NCBI GenBank assembly: GCA_003116875.1
Contig: BCKT01000008.1
Span: 952,322-1,016,321, forward strand
Origin: Takashimella koratensis
Lineage: Eukaryota; Basidiomycota; Tremellomycetes; Trichosporonales; Tetragoniomycetaceae
Direction: 5' to 3'
DNA length: 64,000 nucleotides
Notes under the pieces: generated by a model
Databases searched by the model: none
What the model was told of the DNA's origin: nothing
Seen by the model: the letters and a program-made list of their open reading frames with translations, nothing else
Made by a program: the position numbers and the translations under genes
Shown: positions 33,220-44,529 of the stretch, one piece after another
Layout of the letters: every line of letters starts with the position of its first letter
Numbering within the stretch: the first letter of the stretch is position 1

Positions 33220-36200
33220 ATGCCCAAACCAAAGGGCAGTGACAAGCCCAAGCCTGCGCCAACCAAGGCTTCCAAGTATGCTTCAGTCTCTAAACCCGCT
33301 GCGCGACCTTCGAAGAGCGCAGATCCCCAGGCGCTACTCCGACAAGCCGTCAAAGACCTAGGAGGAGACGAGGAGGACCTGGCGTTGATTGCGGGCATTG
33401 ATGATGACGAAGACGAGGAGGTGCAGGTACAGCAAATAAGTGGGAAGAAAGGAAAGCCACAGGATGATGAGGTGAGTAAGGGTCTAGGAGAGAGCAAGGC
33501 CGGAGGGGTGGTGGGTTTGGCGATGAGCTGACTTGATCAACTACGCAGAAGGCCCTCAGAAAGGCGTTGGGAGATTTCATGAAGGGTTTGGATTTTGACA
33601 AGGTCGCTCCTGTCGCTGTGGAGGAGGAGGAGGTCGATGATGACGATGAGGAGGGAGAGGAGGAGGAAGAGGATGACGAAGAGGAGGACGATGAAGATGA
33701 AGATGAGGAAAACGATGACGAGGAAGGGGACGAAGACGAGGAAGAAGACGAGGAGGAAGATGAGGACGAGGAGGATGACGAAGAAGAGGAAGAGGTTGTT
33801 CCGAGCCCCAAGGTTGTAGTTGAGAAGCCTGCCGCAGCTACAGCCCCCGCCAAGTCCAACAAGGCTGAGCAAGACATGACCAGTGGCAAGGCAAGTCTCC
33901 CTCATTGATTCTGAGCTTACACCCTCCAGATTCTCCCCGCCGAGCCGATGTGGTCCAACCTCCTTCCCGAACTCTCCACCCCCTCTGCCCCACTGGCCCG
34001 TCCCAACCCTATCCAGCTGAACAACCTACGTCAACGCGCTACCCAGCTCCTCCAGTCTCTACCTGCGCTTTCCCGATCCTCCTCTTCCGATGCCGCATTT
34101 ATCTCGCAGATTCTCTCGAGCGGTACGCATCAGGATAGGCTGTCGGCCCTCGTCTTGCTCGTCCGTGAGAGCCCTGTGCACGCAGTCAAGGAGCTCGAGA
34201 AGTTGAGAGCGATGGCAGGGTGGAAAGATGGAGGACCGAGCGGAAGCGGTGGGGGTGGCAGGGAAGAGAGAGTGGCGGCCATGCGTGCGTTGGCGGATTG
34301 GTGGGTCAGTGGAGGTGGGAAACAAGCTGGAAAGCTTCGGTAAGTGGAAATCATGGGAAGGGTGGGATAGAAACCAATGCTGAGACTTTTGCAGATACTT
34401 TGCCGACCAGCCGTTGCTCACTCATCCGGACCTGACCGATCGACATTTGGTCGTTTATGCGTTTGAAGACTTCTTGAAGAAGTGGTTCTTCAACGTTTTA
34501 CAGATACTGGAGGTGAGTTAGCTCGAAAGGATTTTTGCCTATGGAGCTAATTCGAGTCATAGGTCATGTCGCACGACACGCTGCCATACGTTCGCACGCA
34601 AGCGCTCAACATCACCTTCCAGCTCTTGTCTGGCAATGCCGAACAGGAGCAGAACTTGCTCCGCCTCGGTGTGAACAAGCTTGTAGGTGCTATTGCAGCG
34701 CCGAAGGTACTTCTGGCTGACGCACGAAACAGGGTGACACGGACCGCTCTGTGGCGTCCAAGACATCGCACCTGCTATTGCAGCTTCTCCAGACTCACCC
34801 AGCCATGAAAGCCATCGTGGCGCGCGAGGTCTCATCTCTCGTTCTCAAGACAACCGCCACGGGCTCTGCTGCTGCCGGGGGTCACATGCGATTTGACGAC
34901 GACAAAAGCTCGGGCAAAGGCAAGGACGCGCCGGCTGCGAAGAGCGACACTACCCAGCACGGCCGATACTACGGTCTCATCACCCTGAACCAGATGACGC
35001 TCACGTCCAAGGACCGAGACGTCGCTGGGCGGCTGGTGGAGCTATATTTTGAGGTGTTCAGGGAATTACTAGGCGACGAGATCCGCAAGGGCGAGGAGGG
35101 AGAGGTTGCGGCCGAGGAAGGGGAAGTGGGACAGGGTCAGGTGGAGAAAGTTGCTGGGAAGGTGGGCAAATGGCAAGGAAGGAGGAAGGGATCCAAGCCC
35201 AAGGGCGGTCGCAAGACAGCGTTGGAGAACGAGGAGCTCGTCGAGTCGGGAGAGGCCAAGTTGGTCGCTGCTGTGCTGACTGGTGTGAACCGAGCTCTCC
35301 CTTTTGCCAGACTGGATGAGGAGCTGTAAGTCATAAATCATGTTGTGTTCAGAGCTAGTGCTGACAGACATGTCTTTAGTTTCGCTGGGTACATGGAGAC
35401 GCTTTTCAAGATTACTCACGCCGGAACATTCAACACTTCGATCCAAGCTCTCACTCTCATCTTCCAAGTCTCTCAGACCCGCGCTTCAGTGTCGGACCGC
35501 TTCTACCGCACGATGTACGATTCACTCAACGATAGCCGGCTCGTCACATCGTCTAAACAGGCCATGTACCTCAACTTACTTTTCAAGGCGCTCAAGGCGG
35601 ACAAGAGCTTGCCTCGGGTTATGGCGTTTGTGAAACGATTGCTTCAGGTTTTGGCAATGTATCAGCCCCCGTTCATCTGTGGTGCTTTGTACCTACTCGG
35701 CGAGGTGAGTGGTTGATTGCTTCCCAACCCGTTTGGAGAAGTGGAGCTGACAACCCCTATACAGCTCTTCAACACCACACCCGGACTCAAGCGAATGCTT
35801 ATCGAGCCCGAGGACGACGGGGATGAGCACTTTGTCGATGCTCCCGAGGAAGGTGAGGAGGCTGTCGTCGCTGAAAGCTCAAGGGCGGCGATCGGCAAGC
35901 AATATGATGGCAAGAAGCGCGAGCCGTTGTATGCCAACGCCGACTCGAGTTGCTTGTGGGAACTGGTGAGTGGCTTATTCGAAAACATGCTGCAGAGCTT
36001 TTTGAGTTTACACAATTGTCAAACAGGTACCCTTTCTCAACCACTTCCACCCATCCGTCTCGCTCCAAGCCAACCAACTCTTGCTCTCTCAACCACTCAG
36101 CGGCTCCCCGGACATCTCTCTCAACTCGCTCATCTCCTTCCTCGACAAATTCGTCTACCGTAACCCGAAGAAGACCCTTCAGCCCCGCGGCGCAAGTATC

Positions 36201-37114
36201 ATGCAGCCCGCTGCTGCTGCCGACAAGTCTGGCATGGTCGTGAAAAACAAAGGACCCCGAACCGAACTCGATGGGTACCTTGTCAATTCGGAAGAGTTTT
36301 GGAAGAAGAAGATTGAGGATGTCCCCGTGGATCAGTTGTTCTTCCACAAGTTCTTCGCGAACAAGGTTGCGAGGAAAGAAGCGGTGGCGAAGAAGAAGGG
36401 GAAGAAGGGTGAGGTGGAGGAGAGTGATGAGGATGAGGACTTGGATGTGGAGGACTTGGATGTGGATGAGGAGGACGAAGATGAGGATGAGGAGGACGAG
36501 GACGATGAGGAGGACGAGGATGAGGACGGAGAAGAGCTCGACGTGTCGGATGACAGCGACCCCGAGGAGGCCGAGATCTGGAAGGTGAGTTGATTGGTTA
36601 GGAATACTGTGATGAGATTGAGCTAACTGCTTTACAGGCTATGAAGGCGAGCATTCCACCTGCGGGCGATGACCTGGGTCTCAGTGATATGAGCGACTCG
36701 GACGACTTTGACGAGGACGAGGTGGACTATGAAGAGGACGAGGAGGGCGAGAAAGAAGATGAGGCGGAGGAAGAGGAGGACGAAGAGGAGGACGATGAAG
36801 AGGAAGAGGAGGAAGTCAACCAGTCTGACGATGGTGCCGTCGAAGACGAGTCTGACGAATCCGATTTCCCGGACTTTGGCGACGATGACGAAGACGACCT
36901 CATCCCTCTTGATCAGATGCCTGATATTGTCCTCAATGGCGAGCCGTCCGAGGACGAAGATGAGGAAGACCTCGACGAGGCGGGGAAGAAGAAGCGAAAG
37001 CGCCGAGAGGATAGGAAAGACCGAAAGAAAAAGAGGAAGGAGATGCCTGTCTTTGGAAGTTACGAGGACTATGCGGCTCTTATCGAGGGCGCAGAGAGCG
37101 AGGATGTAGATTGA
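33220..37114 (+). CDS. MAK21: NOC1/MAK21 (CEBPZ), 60S ribosome assembly factor
   Basis: Nucleolar protein that pairs with NOC2 on early pre-60S particles. Ten exons: 33220-33471, 33549-33890, 33930-34339, 34395-34512, 34563-34682, 34733-35325, 35380-35704, 35765-35965, 36027-36584, 36638-37114 (1131 aa). Recognised by '[20 protein letters not shown]' and '[10 protein letters not shown]', by the CBF/NOC core '[13 protein letters not shown]' through '[19 protein letters not shown]', and by '[20 protein letters not shown]'. An acidic stretch of about 60 residues follows the N-terminal domain, and two more close the protein. Intron 2 (33891-33929) uses a GC donor in the strong context AAG|GCAAGT. 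Confidence 0.93.
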
Positions 37115-37646
37115 GTCGAGGAGTAAGGTCTGCAAGGGGCAGGTGGGATTGGGTGGGGTGGATTTGTAGATTATTTCGAAGTTCAGCTGGTGTTCGATTG
37201 TTTACATGCATACAGGTAATAAGACAGTGAAAGATGCTGGGCAACATGAGAAATGGTACAAGTGAACTTGTGGAGCGTGAAGCTCAAAGTGCACGAAGGA
37301 AACAGTGAGGTGGGAGGCGAGGTGAGGGTGGTGATTTACAACGGAGATTCGCGATGCGGAACGCATGCGGGACGTTGAGAAAGAAAGGGTGACTAAAGGA
37401 TGATGCTGAAATGCTAAATGCTTAAAGATGCAGTGCGTGTGGAAGGATGTTGGAGATGCGATGCTGACGACTAACGCTCGTGCTGGTGATCCTCCCTTCA
37501 TTATCGCGCCACCTGCCGCTTGATAAAGTTTGATACAAACAGTTTTGGTACATATATTTCAATCGCTTCGATGTGTGTGGTCGCTTAAACTGGTGCGGAT
37601 GCGCTGTGGGGTCAAGATACCGTGGGTCCGAGCTCTCGAGGCTCGC
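37115..37646. other. convergent intergenic region
   Basis: The 3' flanks of NOC1 and of the Tyr/Trp-rich gene. No other gene recognised; several short ORFs on both strands lack coding character. Confidence 0.45.
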
Positions 37647-37908
37647 TCACCACCATCCGCCGTAGGTCGTGTACTGTTGTTTGAGATCGCAATGGATGAA
37701 CGAGGCAACGCCGTCAGCTTGCAGCTTCACGCTTTTTCTTCATCGAGGCATGACACGAAGATTCACTCACCGGGCTGTACCACGAGCCGTAGCCGCCGTA
37801 GTAAGGGTACCTGTAGCGGTTCCACATGCTGGCATACGACCAAGCCGGGTAAGACGACATGAGTGCGCCCGCGGGGGTGGGCACGACGACGGGTGCGATC
37901 GGATACAT
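37647..37908 (-). CDS. orphan Tyr/Trp/Gly-rich 54-residue protein
   Basis: Exons 37771-37908 and 37647-37673 join in phase 0 across a 97-nt intron with a GTGAGT donor and a CAACAG acceptor. The protein is 54 residues: Pro/Val-rich start 'MYPIAPVVVPTPAGALMSSY', then a dense aromatic segment 'NRYRYPYYGGYGSWYSP' and the tail YTTYGGWW. There is no signal peptide and no Cys. About one residue in four is Tyr and one in ten Trp. The composition recalls low-complexity aromatic sequences that condense or bind surfaces, but no family is recognised. Splicing replaces a longer frame-extension tail with the aromatic ending, which supports the intron. Confidence 0.5.
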
Positions 37909-38335
37909 CGTGCGTTCTGGGGTGAGCCTGGTAAGAATGTGACGGTGAATGGGGACTGGTGGGACAACAAGCGAGTTGAACGGGCGTGAACGTTGGGCGT
38001 CGAATAGATGTTAGTCAGAAGACTTGGGTAGAGGTGACCCCCCATTAGCTGTTCTTATATATCATGCACGTCTCCACACCGGGTGACACGACCCGACCGT
38101 CCTCCAAGCTTATCGCCCCCACGCCTAACGCTCCCCGGCCTCCCCCGCAGGTGGTCTCTCCCTTCACGACGGCCATTGCAACGTTTACCTCTCTGTTCCA
38201 TCCTTTCACACTCCGTCCTTCCTCTGTCTCCATGTCTCCCGCAGCCTCAAAGGACCGTCCGCGTGTGGAGCGACTGGTGAACGGGTGAGTGGGAGGGATA
38301 ATGTCGCGTGGGGAGATGAGTAAACGGAGAGAGCC

Positions 38336-38352
38336 GGGGGGGGGGGGGGGGG
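38336..38352. repeat. G17 homopolymer
   Basis: Uninterrupted run of G in the long intergenic region. Confidence 0.92.
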
Positions 38353-38478
38353 AGGAGAATGAAAGGGTATGGCCTTGATCCAGACTCGTCGAGCCCGTTT
38401 CGACCCCCGGCTCGGCGCGCATCAGACGCGGGGCAAAGTGTTTGGCCGTTGAGTGAACAGAGAGACGAGGGTAGCCGA

Positions 38479-38492
38479 GGGGGGGGGGGGGG
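38479..38492. repeat. G14 homopolymer
   Basis: Second uninterrupted G run, about 125 bases after the first. Confidence 0.9.
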
Positions 38493-38741
38493 TTATCGTT
38501 GCTTTGTGCGTGGATGAGAGGAGGGGGGTATAGGCCTGCTGTTGACGAGGTGTTGTTGCCGTTGTCATTGGCGTTGCCGTGGTTGCCGCTGTTGCCGTTC
38601 CCCAACCGCCTCCTTTGAACTGCGCGCTGTTACAAGCGGCTGTCGGCAGACAGAGTAAGCGGGTGGACATGGCATACTCGAGTCGAGTCGTGTGCACGCC
38701 TGGCGCTCAGCTGTCGGGGTCCCGAGCCTGCTGCCAAGCTC

Positions 38742-38742
<1 letters not shown>

Positions 38743-38781
<39 letters not shown>
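38743..38781. repeat. C39 homopolymer
   Basis: Uninterrupted run of 39 C, flanked by CTCA and TCCCTCG. It could form i-motif / G-quadruplex structure. The exact length should be treated with caution, as long homopolymers are often miscounted. Confidence 0.92.
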
Positions 38782-38784
<3 letters not shown>

Positions 38785-39125
38785 CTCGCTGCCCGCTGAG
38801 TCCAACGTAGCGTCATGCCAAGTACCAGCGTATCCACTTGATGCAGACTTGAGTGATCAGACTTAGGCCCATCGAGCGTCGTCCGATACAACTCTGATCC
38901 TCTGCAATCTGCGCTTCACGTCGTTGCTGCACAACTTGCTACTAATCAGCGCATCAGATAGCCGTTGTTGAGCCTTCCGCAAAAAGCCCCGTGTCAGACG
39001 GGTTGGCAGCTTCACAACATGTCAGTGGGCAACATCGACTCCGTTCTCGATTTCAGTCAACCAAGAAACCATGTCTTCAGCATCATAGGCGACATATCCA
39101 TTCCCTCCTACAACCTGGGGGCGTT

Positions 39126-41602
39126 TTACTCCACCAGGCCACCCTTCTTCCCCTTCTTACGACGACGGCGTTTCCCACTTCCCTCCCCTCCCTCCGCAAC
39201 TCCAGCCGCCTCCTCTTCGCCTTCTCGTTTTCGTTTCTCCCCTGACTCTCCTGACTCCTGCTGCGTACCTTCTGCCTGGTTCTCCGGCCCCTCCCCACCT
39301 CCTGCGGCCGCTGCCATCCTCAACCTCTGTTTCTTCCCCAACCTCTTCTTCTTCTTCCCTTCCTCCCCAGGACCACCTCTCGACCCGCTCTGCAAACCCG
39401 GTGCGATATAGCTTTGGTTCCCAACCACGTCATCACCCCATTTCCGACCCTGCAGCTCCCGCTTCAAGTCACGCACGCGCTTGCCCAGTCCCTGGCCAGC
39501 AAGACCGAGGCCACGGCGGCGGTATGGCGCAATGTGCTTGACGCTGACGAGAGAGTTGAGCTCGGCGTCGGTAGACAACAGGATCTCGACGGGAGTAAGA
39601 CCAAACGCCGCCGGTGCTGATCGAGTGTACTTGAATCGCGTTGGGAGGTCGCCGATCTAAGACCGTATCAACATCAAGAAGAAAGAGGCGAAAGATGCAA
39701 TAACTCACCATGTCTTCGTGGTCAAGAGCACGGTAGTCTTCGGCAGCCTTCTTGATCTTCGCCGCCTTGTCCACCACACTCGTCTCCGCCTCAGGCTCTT
39801 CCACCTCCTCCACCTGCTTCCCCTTCCCCTTGTTCTTCTTCCGTTGTTTACGCTTGCTCTCGACCGGCTCGTCAACGAAATCGGCGTCCTGAAGTACTAT
39901 AGTCAGCCTCATATCATAGGATTGGCAGTAGCCAATGCACGCACCATGTTGATCGGTCCATCCTCCTCTTCGTAATCTCCATCCCATACACCTTCGTTGC
40001 CGAACACATCACCGCCGTTTCCATCTTCCCCGTATTCGCCCTCCTCCTCGTCTGCATACTCGTCACCTAAATCGTCGTCCCATGTCGGTTTCTGCTCATC
40101 CTAGAAACATCAGAGCAATCCCAAAACCCATTCACTCACCTCTGCCAGAGCTTTGGCCTCGAGCATCTTCCCGACCACTCTCTCCCACTCGCACTCATCA
40201 AAGTCCCCATCCATGACTTTCCCCAACTCCTCCCAATCCATCCCATCCTCGCCCAATTCCTCTTTCAAGCTCCCCATTAGCCTCTCCATCTCACGCCGCT
40301 TCTCTCCCTTGCGTGCGCGGATCTTCTCCTCTTCTGCAGCCTTCTCCGCAGCTTTACGCTCGGCTCTCTCTTGTCGCTTGAGTTTACGCTTGTCGTCATC
40401 TCGGCGGACAAGGGTGGTGATTTGACGCGGGTGGGTGGCGATATTGGACGACCCACTGGATATCAGCTTGCAGCACATCATCATAACTCACGGTTCCTCG
40501 AAACGGAAGTTGTAAGCAGTCTCGAACTCTTCAGCCTGCTCATCAAAGTCGTCCTCCTCGTCGATCTTGCCCCATGGGTGTACACCTTCCTCTTGCTTGA
40601 CCTCGTCCTCGTCCTCGGACTTCTCACGTCCGACGATTTCCTCGTACGTCGGGACGTGCTTGCCGCTCTTGTCGATCCACCCTCGATTCAAGATATAGCT
40701 AGAGTCAGCAGAGTCCCAAAGACCGCCTCACCTCATCAAAAAGTCCTCGTCGTCCTGAACGCGCTTGGCTTGACGCTGAGCGTCCATCTCTGCCTTCTCC
40801 ACCTCCGTCAAGGGCGCTTTGCTCTTCTTCTTGGTCGCTGAAGCGTCCTCTTCAACGTCCTCCACGTCTTCGCGATACCTAGAGACGGGTTGGTCTCCCA
40901 TTCCCAGCGCACTGCGAACCGCGTCTTCTCCGCCACCCATCTCAAGCAAGAACTTTCGATACTCTGCTTCGTCCTCCTCCACCTCTTCCTCATCCCTCTC
41001 ACGGCGCACCAATCCACCGGCCTCGTCATCGTCGTCCTCTTCATCGGAGACCGCAAACGAGTTGAACGCCGATAACGCCTCGGCTCGAGCCCGTCGCATC
41101 GCCTCGACGTTAGTGAGCGGCTCCTCCGAGTCTTCGTCTGGAACGCTTCCAGCGAGCAAGTTGTTCCGGTGAAGATCTCTCAACAAGAACGGCTGCACCA
41201 ATCAGCGCTTGCACCAATATATGACTCACCTTCGCCTCGGCAGCCTTTTGCGCTTTCTTAATTCCCATCCCCTTTGCCGCCGCTTCCGCCAGCTTCAACT
41301 CCTCCTGCAACACATTATCGGTCCCATAAACGCCCTCCTTTCGTCGGATCTTCGACAGCGTGCGCAAGATAGCTGCGTCCAGAGCCGGGGTCAGCTCTTC
41401 GCCGTCCTCGTCTTCGTCCGAGTACTCGGATTCAGACTCGGTCTCGAATTCGGAATCGCTGGGAGATTCGGACTTGGGCTCAGATCTGACATTCGGGCGT
41501 GTTGGCGCCGCAGGCGGTCGAGAGGCCGCTGTAATTAGGTCAGTAGTGAGGCCAGGTACTTGAGACGCCTGTATTGTGGTACGTACCAGTAGACTTGGCC
41601 AT
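39126..41602 (-). CDS. KRI1: KRI1, 40S ribosome assembly factor
   Basis: Nucleolar Krr1-interacting protein needed for 40S biogenesis. Eight exons: 41587-41602, 41230-41528, 40732-41192, 40492-40698, 40140-40455, 39945-40100, 39709-39888, 39126-39656 (721 aa). The Kri1 core reads 'EEPLTNVEAMRRARAEAL' region, 'SYILNRGWIDK' (across intron 3), 'YNFRFEEPG', and 'RDDDKRKLKRQERAERKAAE'. The KRI1 C-terminal domain 'FKYTRSAPAAFGLTPVEILL' then 'LNSLVSVKHIAPYRRRG' is clear. A lysine/arginine-rich tail 'KRRRRKKGKKGGLVE' is probably a nucleolar signal. The first exon is only 16 nt. Four introns are 33-39 nt, the shortest (40699-40731) being 33 nt with GTGAGG, CTGAC and TAG intact. Confidence 0.92.
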
Positions 41603-42327
41603 AATGATTGGTGGTATAGGGAGAGTGCAAATGGAAAGTGGAGGAGCGAGTCCAACAATTTTTTTTAGATTTTGAAAACAATGAACATCAATTAGCAAAA
41701 GTAAGCTGCCACGGGACGTTGTTTAATAGTTTAATAAGTGGGAGAAGGGACACTCCCCATTTTGACTTGGTTTCGACCGCTCAGCATGAAGTAGACAGTG
41801 TTTCCGGGCGTTGAGTTGACTCAAGGCCGTTTTCCTGGTCGGAGACATAAACAGACTGCTGGAATCTACTGTCATGAGGAGGTCTCACAATCATTATGAT
41901 GTTGTATAGCCAGCACCCATGTAGTCGTGCCGTCCCTCATCCACCATGCACCCAAAAAGCAGCCTAGAAGTCACAAACCATCAGCGTTGAACACAACATT
42001 AAGCTTCCTTGTGTCTTTGATGTAAATTAAAGCGCACATGAGGGCGGGTTTGTCTCCCCTAGCGACGGACTGGCGCCAATATCAGTAATATCAGCTGCTT
42101 TATATACCAAGCGGCAAGAATGGTATGCATACTGTAAACAGTATCAGACAAATGAAAGATCCTTCCGCCACTCGTACTGGGGTAGTCACAACAATCAAGA
42201 AGCTGATTTATGTCTTGTAGAATTGAAATCCTCCCCTCAAGATGGCAGAGGCAAAAACAGAACAAACTGAAGAAAAACGAAAACAAGTCGCGGCTCGGAA
42301 GTCGCGAGCGAAACCGGGAGCGGCTCG
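41603..42327. other. intergenic region upstream of KRI1
   Basis: About 725 bases, more AT-rich than the neighbours. No gene supported; the ORF at 42242-42526 (plus) is antisense to the orphan gene. Confidence 0.5.
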
Positions 42328-43515
42328 TCAAGCCAACATCGAGTCCAACATGGCATTCAACTTCTTCTTGGCAGACGTGATCGGTTTCATCGCTGTATCG
42401 ATGTACTTCTTCGTGAAAAGAAGATCTCTGCGTTCCGGGGACGGCGCAGTTCCGGATCGAATCGGAAGAGAAGAGAGGTCGATGGTCGGCACGACTTCTT
42501 CGGGGGAACCGTTGCGAGGCAGGTAACTGGCAAGACGTGGGGCATGGAGCGTCGAAGTCGCTTCGGTAAATCCCAAAGCGATAGAGAACGCCGCAAGGGA
42601 TTGTTCGAGGTCTTCTTGGTCATAAAAGACGAATGACTCGGTGTCACTGGCGGTCATCGGCTTTGCTCCATTGCACTTTTCCGCGAACACGAACAGGTCG
42701 CTGGAAGCAAAGAACTTCGGTTGCAGTTCCGCAAAATGATCTTCATCGGTGTCTTTCGAGGAGAGCTTCTGCGCGATCTCGTTGACGATTGATTCGTTCG
42801 AAACGCTGTTGGAGGTGAAAACAGAGAAGGTCGCCACCGCCATGTCTTTTCCGATTCGTTTCCCGAGCCAGATTTCTCCTTGGATGACGGAAGAATGTTC
42901 ATCTCTTTCGAAAATGCAGAGAACTTTGTCGAGAGTGAGATCGTTCGTCTTCCGCTCCTCCGACGGACGACGGGGGTCGAGAGGTCCGTCCTTGGCTGTG
43001 GCTTTGCCTTTGTCGTCATCGAGTCGGTCCTTGTGGTGAGTGATTGTGAGAGCATCGAGCTTTGTCTCGGAGGAAGTAGCCGAAGGCACATTCTGCGCGG
43101 TCTTGGTTGGAGGTGGAATCGGACTCGATAGACCCTCAAAAGCGTTCATTGCTTGGATCGCTGAGGTTCCTTGCAGCGTGAGGGAGTTCGACAGCCTTTC
43201 ATTGTGGTAGACAAAGGCGTTGTTGTACCGTGGGTGAGCGAGAAATTCGTCCAGCGTGTCGAAGTGATCTTGGTGCGTGTTGTCTGGCTGAGCTCTCAAC
43301 GATGACGCAAGTTCGTCACCGCCCTCGCTGGCTTTGAAACAGATTGTCGCAACCGTCACCATGCGAAGTCCACGATTCATGGTGACATTGACTCCCCATT
43401 TGTTTGACGAGTTTGAAGGGTCCACTGCCCAAAACGACTTGAGCTCGGGAGGAGTCGTAAGGACGTTGGAGCCACCCGGTGTCGTGTCCGGCGGATGATT
43501 TGGGTGAGATGACAT
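42328..43515 (-). CDS. orphan 395-residue protein, single exon
   Basis: An intronless gene beginning 'MSSHPNHPPDTTPGGSNVL'. The first 110 residues ('VNVTMNRGLRMVTVATICF', 'FVYHNERLSNSLTLQGTSA') look globular, a Ser/Lys/Asp-rich linker spans about 130-190, and the C-terminal part has beta/alpha-like segments ('IQGEIWLGKRIGKDMAVATF', 'FFASSDLFVFAEKCNG'). No signal peptide or membrane helix. I recognise no domain. Being intronless among intron-rich genes is unusual here and is shared with the two small orphans at 57128 and 59358. Coding status rests on ORF length and codon-like composition. Confidence 0.65.
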   Translation of the reverse strand: MSSHPNHPPDTTPGGSNVLTTPPELKSFWAVDPSNSSNKWGVNVTMNRGLRMVTVATICFKASEGGDELASSLRAQPDNTHQDHFDTLDEFLAHPRYNNAFVYHNERLSNSLTLQGTSAIQAMNAFEGLSSPIPPPTKTAQNVPSATSSETKLDALTITHHKDRLDDDKGKATAKDGPLDPRRPSEERKTNDLTLDKVLCIFERDEHSSVIQGEIWLGKRIGKDMAVATFSVFTSNSVSNESIVNEIAQKLSSKDTDEDHFAELQPKFFASSDLFVFAEKCNGAKPMTASDTESFVFYDQEDLEQSLAAFSIALGFTEATSTLHAPRLASYLPRNGSPEEVVPTIDLSSLPIRSGTAPSPERRDLLFTKKYIDTAMKPITSAKKKLNAMLDSMLA

Positions 43516-44529
43516 GCTGAGTGAGACACTTCAAGGCTTGGAATGTCCGCTAGCGAGAAATGGGTGAAGTGTGGTCCCTGTTCAGAAGAGGAATTCGTGA
43601 GGCAGGAGGGGGGTTGTACGAGAAAGAGAGAAGAGGAAAAAAAAGGGGGGAGGGGGGTAATGTTCTCTGTCTTTCAGTAAGTCTTGCTTGACGATACAGC
43701 TTCACTTACAGTCGCGATACCTTGTCGTTTTTGTGAATCCTGACGTCATGTCTCCACCAGCTCGGCGATGATCAAAGGATTGTCAGAGAGTTTAGGACAG
43801 AGGCGTGTGGTCAGAGATTTCAGAAACAAACAGAGCTTGTGGCGATGTGGCGACCAGCAGACGAGGTTCAGTGGCTCAGAGGGCGCTCTATGCAAAAGAA
43901 AGGGAAATGAACAGAGTTGGAACTGAGATGAAGAGGATATTGGGAATCTTTGCGCTCGACATGCTCAACACCAAGTTGTTGAACTCTGGGTTTGACGATA
44001 AGCTCGTGAAGTCCTGGAGGAGCCGTGGGGAGAATGTGTTGAATTCGAGCACTTTCTCGCAGCTGGAACCTCCTTTGAGAACCTCTTCGGCTGGTATGCC
44101 AGGGGCGGAAGGGGCGCTGGTTGGCACGTCATTGCTTCAGCTATGACGAAAGCCACATTCGTCAACTCATATGAAGATCCTTTCTGTGAGGAAGTGATAA
44201 GCAAACTCGATCTTGCCAGGGAGGGGATCTGGGTACTGTCCTTCATGTCCTCTGCCTTGACCCACTCAATATGCTAGTCAGAGTTGGCTGTACTTAGATA
44301 AGTGATCGATAGCTTCTTGGCACAGCTAGCCAGCGCTCTTTAAATCATTCATGCATATCATAGTCCCAGTTTGACAAGCACGAGCGCAAGCGTCTACAAC
44401 TACCATATTCTCCTCACAGGGTTTGGATTAGATCATCTTTACCCGTACTATGTCGGCAAGCTAACCCGAACGAGCCGAGCTGCCATGACACGTGTTGAAC
44501 AGTGGAGGTTCCCCCGCCGATTCCCCTGT
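43516..44529. other. intergenic region between the orphan gene and the permease
   Basis: About 1 kb. Contains polypurine runs near 43620-43660. A 79-codon minus-strand ORF at 43888-44127 has protein-like composition but no usable ATG or intron I could fix; it is listed separately. Confidence 0.45.
43888..44127 (-). other. possible coding remnant or 3' exon
   Basis: Open frame ending with a stop at 43888. It reads plausibly as protein ('PSAPGIPAEEVLKGGSS', 'FTSLSSNPEFNNLVLSMSS'). An acceptor-like AG lies just upstream, but no 5' exon was found. It could be a fragment of a decayed gene. Weak. Confidence 0.2.

Larger units (their letters stand above)
37909..39125. other. 1.2 kb intergenic region with poly-G/poly-C tracts
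   Basis: Upstream of the Tyr/Trp-rich gene and downstream of KRI1. It holds three long homopolymers (G17, about G14 and C39). A 186-codon minus-strand ORF (38045-38605) is Pro/Gly low complexity created by these tracts and is not supported as a gene. Confidence 0.5.

Noticed and set aside
38045..38605. A 186-codon minus-strand ORF in the poly-G/C region
   Set aside because: Proline runs come from homopolymers; no homology, splice structure or typical codon use.
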